From assembly GCA_947071285.1 (NCBI GenBank), contig CAMTFK010000177.1, positions 1 to 9,402 of the forward strand: a stretch of DNA of 9,402 nt, given 5' to 3'. Shown here piece after piece: positions 1 to 6,818 of the stretch. The notes beneath the pieces were generated by a model that made no database searches, was not told where the DNA came from, and worked only from the letters and a program-made list of their open reading frames with translations. How positions within the stretch are numbered: the first letter of the stretch is position 1; each line of letters opens with the position of its first letter. The DNA comes from an uncultured Bacteroides sp. (GTDB lineage Bacteria; Bacteroidota; Bacteroidia; Bacteroidales; Bacteroidaceae). A program made the translations under genes and the position numbers.

Positions 1-3000
1 CCGTTGCTTTTGCACAGCAAGCAATTAAAGTAACAGGTAAAGTAATTGACAGCACCAATGAAGGTGTACCCGGTGTCAATGTGTCTGTAAAAGGAGGCTC
101 TTTAGGAACCATCACTGATATTGATGGTAACTATAAGATTGATGCTCCTAATTCTAAATCCGTATTAGTCTTTTCTTTCATCGGTTATGAGAAACAGGAA
201 GTTGCTGTGGGTAACAGAACGGTAATTAATGTGACAATGAAGGATGACACACAATTGCTGGATGAAGTAGTTGTGGTAGGTTATGGTACATCCCGTAAAG
301 GGGATTTGACGGGAGCATTAACCAATATGCGGCCTGATGCCAATGATGCCGCTAAAGCGATGTCTATTGACGGGCTGTTGGAAGGTAAAGTAGCCGGTTT
401 GGTCGTTAGTACGGCTTCTTCCACTGCGGGTGCGGCTGCCTCGGTCACTATTCGTGGTGCCAGTTCACTGCGCGGTGACAACCAACCGTTGTATGTAATT
501 GATAATGTGCCGCAGGCTTCTACGGGTGAATTCGGACGGTCGGCCATTAGTGGTGACTTCCAGATAGCCCAGGATCCTCTTTCTTCTTTGAATCCTGCCG
601 ATATTGAGGACATCACCGTTCTGAAAGATGCCTCTTCGACCGCTATTTACGGTTCCCGTGGTGCTAATGGGGTAATCTTGATTACGACGAAGAAAGGTAA
701 ACAAGGTAAAACTACGGTAAATCTTTCTGCAACTTTTACCGTAGCAAATGTTACCCGTCTGCTGGATATGGTAGATCTTGATGAATATGCTGCTTATCAG
801 AACTCCAGGATTGGAGACGGACTCTATGCTTATTATAAAGTAGGAGATGAAATGAGGTATGTATACAACGATGCTTTGGCTAAATATGATCCTAATAATC
901 CGGGAACATACAAACTGATATATTATCGTGACTGGCAAAAAGAGATTTACCACTCTGCATTCTCGCAAAATTATTCAGTATCGGTAAATGGCGGTAGTGG
1001 TAAAACAACCTATTATATATCTGCCAACTTTAAAGATATTAACGGTACGACGAAACAAACCGGTTGGAAGCAAGGTGACTTACGTGCTAACCTGAGTGCG
1101 GAACTTTCTAAAACAGTCAAAATAGATTTGAGTCTGAGTGGAGCTTTAAAACAAAATGATATGATGGCCGGAGGTAACACACTTGGAGGACCTACCAGTG
1201 CAATCTCTCGTACAGCTTTGGACTATTCTCCGTTTGAAAAACCGGATGATGACCCTTCTTTGACCAATGAAAATAAGACGAATGTATTCAGTTGGCTGAA
1301 TGACTATGTGGATATTGCAGATGATAAGACCTTTAGAGGTAGTCTGAACCTGAACTGGAAGATCAGCAAATTCTTGTCATACAGTCTTCGTACAGGTGGT
1401 AATATCAATATCAACAATCGTAAGCGTTGGTATGGTCTGCAGTTGTATCAAGGTATGAACAATGACGGTTATCTGGCCCAGTCTGACATGAGTAGGAGTA
1501 ATTACAGTGTGGAGAATATCTTGAATTATAATACAAAATTAGGAAGTATCGGTACTTTGGATGCTACGGCCGGTGTCACGTACGATGAGTATCATTCCTT
1601 GAATAAGAATGTGATTGGTAACCATTTTACTATGTTTGAGTTCAGAGAGAATGGGTTACATATGGCAGGCAATACCGTCTATTCCTCTCCTTCCCAGAAC
1701 GACTATCAGCTTCTTTCTTATCTGGGTCGTGTGAACGTGAACCTTTATGACAAGTATCTGATTACCGCATCTATCCGTGCCGACGGTTCCAGTAAGTTTG
1801 CTAAGTCCAATCGTTGGGGATATTTCCCTTCCGGTTCGGTGGCCTGGCGTATGGAGCAGGAAGAATTCCTGAAAGATGTGTCTTGGTTGAGTCAGTTGAA
1901 GGTACGTGTCAGCTATGGTGTGACGGGTAATCAGTCTATCAGTCCGTATTCCACTTTCTCTATGTATGGGCAATCTTCCGGCGCTCCCATATCCTATGCT
2001 GATGGCTCCGGTAATCAGTTGACGAGTATGATTGTAACGAATATGGCAAACAACAGTTTGAAGTGGGAACAGACTGCTTCCTGGAACTTTGGTGTAGATT
2101 TCGGCTTCTTTAAATCCCGCTTGAGCGGTACGTTTGATTATTATATCAAGAAAACAAAGGATTTGTTGATTTCAAGACCTTTACCGGGTTCTTCCGGTTT
2201 TGGAAGCACTTACTACAATCAGGGTGGTCTGGATAACAAAGGTGTGGAATTCTCGCTGAATGCACAGATTATAGATACTAAAGATTGGAAATGGAGTGTA
2301 GGCGGCAATATTGGCGCCAATAAGAGCAAGATTACCGATTTGGGATTGTTGCCGTCCGATTGGGGATGTCTGGGAGAAAGAATCGGATATGAAGGTACAG
2401 CTTTGGCCGATCAATTCGGTGTGGCAAATGCATTTTTGCAGGGCGAGGCTCCGGGATTATTCTGGGGATATAAAACACAAGGTATTGTGCAGGCGGAAGA
2501 TATCACGAGCGACGGTAAGGTGAAATATATTAAGAAAGACGGTACCGAAGGCACTTACACAAAGGCGGTTTCTGCCGGTGATGTTAAATTAGTGGATATG
2601 AATGAAGACGGTGAGATAAATGGCAAAGACCGTACAATCATTGGTAACCCCAATCCGGACTTTACTTATGGTTTCCAGACAGAGGTCTCTTATAAATCAC
2701 TTTCGTTGAAAGCCACATTCAATGGCGTACAGGGAAGAGATATCATGAATACGGGTGTCCGCTACAATGAAACGCCGAGCAAACAGGCAAATAACATTAC
2801 CAAGAAAGCTTTCTACGGCATGTGGACTGCTGAAAATCCGGGTAATTTGTATCCGAGCTCTTTGTATGTTATTGAAAATATGGTGATGGACCGTTATATC
2901 GAAGACGGCAGTTACTTGCGTTGTTCCGATATTACATTGAGCTATATATTGCCTAAAATCTGGATGAAAGCTATTGGAATCCAGAATGCATCTATATCTG

Positions 3001-3152
3001 CTTCTGTAAGGAACGCATTTATTATTACGGATTATACGGGATATGATCCTGAAGTAAATAGCTTTGCATTCGAAGGCCTCCGGCCAGGTGTGGATATGAG
3101 TTCTTATCCGAATTCCCGCTCTTTCGTGTTTGGTTTGAATGTTACTTTCTAA
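1..3152 (+). CDS. SusC/RagA-family TonB-dependent outer-membrane transporter (5' end cut by window)
   Basis: This protein imports glycan oligosaccharides across the outer membrane, powered by TonB, with the SusD-like partner encoded just downstream. The frame is open from base 3 and gives 1049 visible residues. The first ones (VAFAQQ) look like the end of a signal peptide cleaved before QQ, so only roughly 20 residues are missing. A GTG at 81 is internal and not the start. In visible numbering, a carboxypeptidase-regulatory-like domain lies at about 8-80 (GKVID, GVPGVNV, TDIDGNY). The TonB box (DEVVVVGYG) starts at 87. The plug follows, with VTIRGASS and LYVIDNVP, and the SusC signature (NPADIEDITVLKDAS, then IYGSRGANGVILITTKKGK) at 197-233. 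The barrel runs to a terminal Phe (LNVTF). An acidic loop at 865-876 (DMNEDGEINGKD) is the usual family motif near the barrel end. No STN domain precedes the carboxypeptidase-like domain. The family call is certain; the substrate is inferred from neighbours. Confidence 0.97.
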   Translation, partial: VAFAQQAIKVTGKVIDSTNEGVPGVNVSVKGGSLGTITDIDGNYKIDAPNSKSVLVFSFIGYEKQEVAVGNRTVINVTMKDDTQLLDEVVVVGYGTSRKGDLTGALTNMRPDANDAAKAMSIDGLLEGKVAGLVVSTASSTAGAAASVTIRGASSLRGDNQPLYVIDNVPQASTGEFGRSAISGDFQIAQDPLSSLNPADIEDITVLKDASSTAIYGSRGANGVILITTKKGKQGKTTVNLSATFTVANVTRLLDMVDLDEYAAYQNSRIGDGLYAYYKVGDEMRYVYNDALAKYDPNNPGTYKLIYYRDWQKEIYHSAFSQNYSVSVNGGSGKTTYYISANFKDINGTTKQTGWKQGDLRANLSAELSKTVKIDLSLSGALKQNDMMAGGNTLGGPTSAISRTALDYSPFEKPDDDPSLTNENKTNVFSWLNDYVDIADDKTFRGSLNLNWKISKFLSYSLRTGGNININNRKRWYGLQLYQGMNNDGYLAQSDMSRSNYSVENILNYNTKLGSIGTLDATAGVTYDEYHSLNKNVIGNHFTMFEFRENGLHMAGNTVYSSPSQNDYQLLSYLGRVNVNLYDKYLITASIRADGSSKFAKSNRWGYFPSGSVAWRMEQEEFLKDVSWLSQLKVRVSYGVTGNQSISPYSTFSMYGQSSGAPISYADGSGNQLTSMIVTNMANNSLKWEQTASWNFGVDFGFFKSRLSGTFDYYIKKTKDLLISRPLPGSSGFGSTYYNQGGLDNKGVEFSLNAQIIDTKDWKWSVGGNIGANKSKITDLGLLPSDWGCLGERIGYEGTALADQFGVANAFLQGEAPGLFWGYKTQGIVQAEDITSDGKVKYIKKDGTEGTYTKAVSAGDVKLVDMNEDGEINGKDRTIIGNPNPDFTYGFQTEVSYKSLSLKATFNGVQGRDIMNTGVRYNETPSKQANNITKKAFYGMWTAENPGNLYPSSLYVIENMVMDRYIEDGSYLRCSDITLSYILPKIWMKAIGIQNASISASVRNAFIITDYTGYDPEVNSFAFEGLRPGVDMSSYPNSRSFVFGLNVTF

Positions 3153-3173
3153 ATTTAATAAACATACAAGAAT

Positions 3174-5054
3174 ATGAAAAAACTGACATATTATATTTTA
3201 TCAGCTGTTTTTGCTGTATGTAACTTATCCTCTTGCTTGGATGAGGATCCTATATACTCTCAGAACTCTGCGGTGATGTTCAGTTCCCAGAGTAATGCGG
3301 AACTGGCTTTGTTGGGTTGCTATGGATATCTGACCAATAGTGCTACTTATGGCCAGATGATGCAGGAAGCACTTATTATCAGTTCCGGTTTCGGTTGGGG
3401 GCAACGTAATAGTAATGATGATGGTCGCATGCTGTCATTGGAAACTCCTACATCCGCCAGTCCTGTTAAAACTGTTTGGAATGGATTGTATAAAGTGGTT
3501 ACGGAAGCAAATGCTTTCTTGGGAAGCCTTGAGAAAAGCGGCTTGAGTGAAAGTGCAAAAGTGCAGATGGGCGGGGAAGCCAAATTTTTGAGAGGATTGG
3601 CTTATTATAATTTGGTGATGCTGTTTGGCGATGTGCCTTTGAAAGTTATCGCCTCTTCTTCCGATGGTATTGCAGCTTCACGGGCTCCGAAAGAAGAAGT
3701 ATTTGCACAGATTATCCAGGATATGAAAGATGCATCCCTGATTGCTGCAAAATCTACGGATGGACGTGCTAACTCCTGGGCTGCCAAAGCCTTCTTAGGA
3801 AAAGTGTATTATAAGATGGCCTGTCTGGATATTGATGCACAAGCTAATTGGCAGAGGGCTAAGGAAATGTTTGATGATGTGTATGAGAATGGACCGTATG
3901 CACTTGAACCTAAATTTGGAGACCTGTTTGGAGACTTTGTAATGGGCTCTAAGGAAGCTATTTTCCAGTTGAACTTCTCTATCACTTCTACTGTTTGCTT
4001 TAACCGTGCCAGCAACCGTTTCGCTCCTTCCCAATCTACTGCAGGTGTTGCATGGGGAACTTACAGGGCAACTAAAGCTGCTTATGATTTGCATGAAGGT
4101 ACCTATCCGGGTGACCCCCGTATTGAACTCACTTTTATGAAAAGTTGGAAAACCCGTGGTGGTAACAACCAGAAAGATCCGAAGCCGATGATTGGCGATG
4201 TGCCGACTCCGAATGATTCCACTTATGTATATCCGTATGGGACTTATTTCCTTGCGGACAAGGATAATAATCCTCTTGAACCTATAATGAAGAACGGAGA
4301 GCCCGTTTTAGATAAAGGTAAAAAAATAGGCCTGTTGCATGTTGTAAAATTGCCTTATGCAGACTTCCCGGATCCAAAGAATCCAAGTCTGGAAATCATC
4401 CGGAATTATGTAAAGACTCATGGAAACTCTGGACCTAATGCAACGATTGTAAAAATGGCAAAGTGGTACTCTACTGATGGAGGTTCGAATAAGTGGCCTC
4501 ATTTCGCTAAAATGTACGATCAGAACCAGGTAGGTACTGCCAGTCATAAAAACCTAATGGTATATCGCTATGCCGAGATGTTACTGTTGATGGCTGATGT
4601 ATACAATGAACTGGGAAATACGGCAAAAGCCGTTGAATTGGCAAATAAGGTGCTGGGACGTGCGCGCACTTCAGGCCTGACACCTGCTACCCAACCGGCT
4701 GACTGGTCTGCCTCTTTAGATCAGGAGACTGTGAGAACCAAGTTATTCTTTGAACGTATTATTGAACTTGCAGGAGAACCCGGTACGTACGAAATGCCTC
4801 GTATTCGTGGTACCAAGTACTTCAAGATGGCATTGGAACTCAATAACAAGCATGAATTTACGATTGCTTCCAATGCCCAGTATTTTGAATCGGGTAATAT
4901 AGTATGGCACGACCGTGTGTTCAATGTCACAAAAGAAGGTGGAGAAGGTTTGTCGGATAACTTTGTAAAGAAGAATATGTTGATGCCAATACCTGACAGT
5001 GAAATCTCCGCTAATGCAGGCATCACTAATGATGACAATAACTTCGGCTATTAA
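3174..5054 (+). CDS. SusD/RagB-family surface glycan-binding lipoprotein
   Basis: This is the lid and glycan-binding partner of the upstream SusC-like transporter, whose stop codon is 21 bases before this ATG, so the two are surely co-transcribed. The 626-residue product starts with a lipoprotein signal peptide (MKKLTYYILS onward) and a lipobox LSSC with Cys21. The acidic stretch right after it (LDEDP) fits the acidic export signals seen on surface lipoproteins of Bacteroidetes. The N-terminal TPR-like half shows the family motif KFLRGLAYYNLVMLFGDVPL at 137-156 and helical repeats around 197-240. The C-terminal half has YRYAEMLLLMADVYNELGN (464-482), FFERIIELAGE (525-535) and the closing MLMPIPDSEISANAGITNDD (602-621). 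It is a little longer than many SusD proteins, with a polar, Lys/Pro/Asp-rich stretch at about 326-400 that may form substrate-specific loops. The ligand cannot be read from sequence alone. Confidence 0.96.
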   Translation: MKKLTYYILSAVFAVCNLSSCLDEDPIYSQNSAVMFSSQSNAELALLGCYGYLTNSATYGQMMQEALIISSGFGWGQRNSNDDGRMLSLETPTSASPVKTVWNGLYKVVTEANAFLGSLEKSGLSESAKVQMGGEAKFLRGLAYYNLVMLFGDVPLKVIASSSDGIAASRAPKEEVFAQIIQDMKDASLIAAKSTDGRANSWAAKAFLGKVYYKMACLDIDAQANWQRAKEMFDDVYENGPYALEPKFGDLFGDFVMGSKEAIFQLNFSITSTVCFNRASNRFAPSQSTAGVAWGTYRATKAAYDLHEGTYPGDPRIELTFMKSWKTRGGNNQKDPKPMIGDVPTPNDSTYVYPYGTYFLADKDNNPLEPIMKNGEPVLDKGKKIGLLHVVKLPYADFPDPKNPSLEIIRNYVKTHGNSGPNATIVKMAKWYSTDGGSNKWPHFAKMYDQNQVGTASHKNLMVYRYAEMLLLMADVYNELGNTAKAVELANKVLGRARTSGLTPATQPADWSASLDQETVRTKLFFERIIELAGEPGTYEMPRIRGTKYFKMALELNNKHEFTIASNAQYFESGNIVWHDRVFNVTKEGGEGLSDNFVKKNMLMPIPDSEISANAGITNDDNNFGY

Positions 5055-5081
5055 TAGCTGCATTTGATACAAACTTTCAAT

Positions 5082-5101
5082 AGGCTGATATAAGCTGATA
5101 T
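5082..5101 (+). repeat. short direct repeat, two 10-base units
   Basis: Two adjacent 10-base units (aggctgatat, then aagctgatat) differ at one base and lie 27 bases after the susD-like stop, just before the terminator stem. The one-helical-turn spacing would suit a protein-binding site, but only two units are present and chance is a fair explanation. Confidence 0.35.
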
Positions 5102-5102
5102 T

Positions 5103-5160
5103 CCGGAAGCAGACAGCACATTTTTGTCTGTTCTGCTTCCGGCTTTGTCTTTCTGTTTTT
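5103..5160 (+). terminator. intrinsic terminator after the susCD pair
   Basis: An 11-bp perfect stem pairs 5103-5113 (ccggaagcaga) with 5132-5142 (tctgcttccgg). Three further pairs (5114-5116 with 5128-5130) follow after one bulged T. The stem is followed by a T-rich run at 5143-5160 (13 of 18 T) ending in five Ts. It sits between the susD-like gene and the sulfatase gene, on the same strand as both. Because I see no clear Bacteroides-type promoter (TAnnTTTG) in the rest of the gap, it may be a leaky terminator that lowers expression of the downstream enzymes relative to SusCD, not a hard operon boundary. Confidence 0.8.
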
Positions 5161-5194
5161 AATCGGGTAAATAAACTACTTAAGATTTCCGACC

Positions 5195-6778
5195 ATGAAA
5201 AACCTACAATCAGGATTGCTTTATTCCCTGACCGGTGCTGCTGCCGTGGCATCCTTAACCTCATGTTCTTCTCAAAAGAAAGCTGAAGAGCAGAAGCAAT
5301 ATAACATAGTATACATCATGACGGATGACCACACAGCCCAGATGATGAGCTGCTATGACCACCGTTATATGGAAACACCGAACCTGGATAGGATTGCTGC
5401 CGATGGAGTACGCTTCACCAACAGTTTTGTAGCCAACTCGCTAAGCGGACCCAGCCGTGCCTGCATGATTACCGGCAAGCACAGTTGTGCCAATAAATTC
5501 TACGACAACACCACTTGCGTGTTCGATGCTTCACAACAGACATTCCCTAAACTCTTGCAACAAGCCGGTTATGAAACAGCCCTCATCGGCAAATGGCATC
5601 TCGAAAGTTTGCCTACCGGTTTCAACTATTGGGAGATTGTGCCCGGACAAGGCGATTACTATAACCCGGACTTCATCACCCAGGATAATGATACGATACA
5701 GAAACATGGCTATGTGACGAACCTCATTACAGATGACGCCATCGACTGGATGGAGAACCAACGGGATAAGAATAAGCCGTTCTGTATCCTGATCCACCAC
5801 AAAGCCATTCACCGTAACTGGCTGGCAGATACCTGTAATCTGGCTCTGTATGAAGACAAGACTTTCCCCCTGCCGGATAACTTCTTTGATGATTATGAAG
5901 GGCGTCCCGCCGCTGCGGCACAGGAGATGAGCATTGCGAAAGATATGGATATGATTTACGACCTCAAGATGCTGCGCCCGGACAAAGAAACCCGGTTGAA
6001 ATCTCTTTATGAGAAATACATCGGTCGCATGGATGAAGGACAACGTGCCGCATGGGACAAATTCTACGGGCCTATCATTGATGATTTTTATAAGAAGAAT
6101 CCGCAAGGCAAGGAACTCGCCAACTGGAAGTTCCAGCGTTACATACGCGACTATATGAAAACTGTGAAGTCTCTGGATGACAATGTGGGGCGTGTGCTGG
6201 ACTATCTGAAAGAGAAAGGACTGGATGATAATACGCTCGTGGTTTATACCTCCGACCAAGGCTTCTATATGGGCGAGCACGGCTGGTTCGACAAGCGCTT
6301 CATGTACGAAGAGTCCATGCGTACCCCGTTGATTATGCGTCTGCCGAAAGACTTCCGGGCTAAAGGGGATATCAATGAAATGGTGCAGAACATTGACTAC
6401 GCACCGACCTTCCTTGAACTTGCCGGAGTGGAAGTGCCGGAAGATATCCAAGGCATTTCCTTGGTACCGTTGCTGAAAGGCGAGAAACCGTCTGACTGGC
6501 GGAAAGCTTTGTACTATCATTTCTATGAATATCCTGCCGAGCACATGGTGAAACGTCATTACGGAGTACGCACCGACCGTTACAAGCTGATCCATTTCTA
6601 TAATGATATTGATGAATGGGAACTGTACGACTTACAGGCCGATCCCACGGAGATGCGTAACATCTACGGACAACCGGGAACGGAAGAAATCATCAAAGAC
6701 CTGAAAGCGCAACTAACCGCATTGCAGGAACAATACAACGACCCTGTACGCTTTTCGCCCGAGAGAGACAAAGAGTGA
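5195..6778 (+). CDS. S1-family sulfatase, serine type, probable N-acetylglucosamine-6-O-sulfatase lipoprotein
   Basis: This enzyme hydrolyses sulfate esters from a glycan. The 527-residue product has a lipoprotein signal peptide with lipobox LTSC (Cys24), so it is membrane-anchored. The sulfatase signature is SGPSRACMITG at 84-94. Ser84, not Cys, is the residue to be converted to formylglycine, which in anaerobes is done by a radical-SAM anSME enzyme. Other expected residues are the metal ligands Asp44-Asp45 (TDDH) and Asp354-Gln355 (SDQG), Lys133 and His135 (GKWHL), and His202. The segment GEHGWFDKRFMYEESMRTPL (360-379) and the C-terminal GVRTDRYKLIHFYNDIDEWE (457-476, DUF4976-like region) complete a full-length enzyme. 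GTGFNYWEI-like and PGQGDYYNPDF segments (141-160) resemble the S1_11-type GlcNAc-6-sulfatases as I know them. The GH20 gene 40 bases downstream supports that specificity. Sulfatase is certain; the 6S-GlcNAc target is inference. Confidence 0.93.
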   Translation: MKNLQSGLLYSLTGAAAVASLTSCSSQKKAEEQKQYNIVYIMTDDHTAQMMSCYDHRYMETPNLDRIAADGVRFTNSFVANSLSGPSRACMITGKHSCANKFYDNTTCVFDASQQTFPKLLQQAGYETALIGKWHLESLPTGFNYWEIVPGQGDYYNPDFITQDNDTIQKHGYVTNLITDDAIDWMENQRDKNKPFCILIHHKAIHRNWLADTCNLALYEDKTFPLPDNFFDDYEGRPAAAAQEMSIAKDMDMIYDLKMLRPDKETRLKSLYEKYIGRMDEGQRAAWDKFYGPIIDDFYKKNPQGKELANWKFQRYIRDYMKTVKSLDDNVGRVLDYLKEKGLDDNTLVVYTSDQGFYMGEHGWFDKRFMYEESMRTPLIMRLPKDFRAKGDINEMVQNIDYAPTFLELAGVEVPEDIQGISLVPLLKGEKPSDWRKALYYHFYEYPAEHMVKRHYGVRTDRYKLIHFYNDIDEWELYDLQADPTEMRNIYGQPGTEEIIKDLKAQLTALQEQYNDPVRFSPERDKE

Positions 6779-6818
6779 TTTTAACCCCTGATTCACATAT
6801 CTAATAATAAAAGACCTT

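Noticed and set aside
81..83. GTG at 81 as the start of the SusC-like gene
   Set aside because: The frame is open to base 3 and the residues before it are the signal-peptide end and the first strands of the carboxypeptidase-like domain, so translation starts outside the window.
5531..6595. Long open frame (354 codons) on the - strand inside the sulfatase gene
   Set aside because: It lies opposite a full-length sulfatase with all its catalytic motifs, and its product is rich in Ile/His/Val with no recognisable domain. It is a shadow of + strand codon use.
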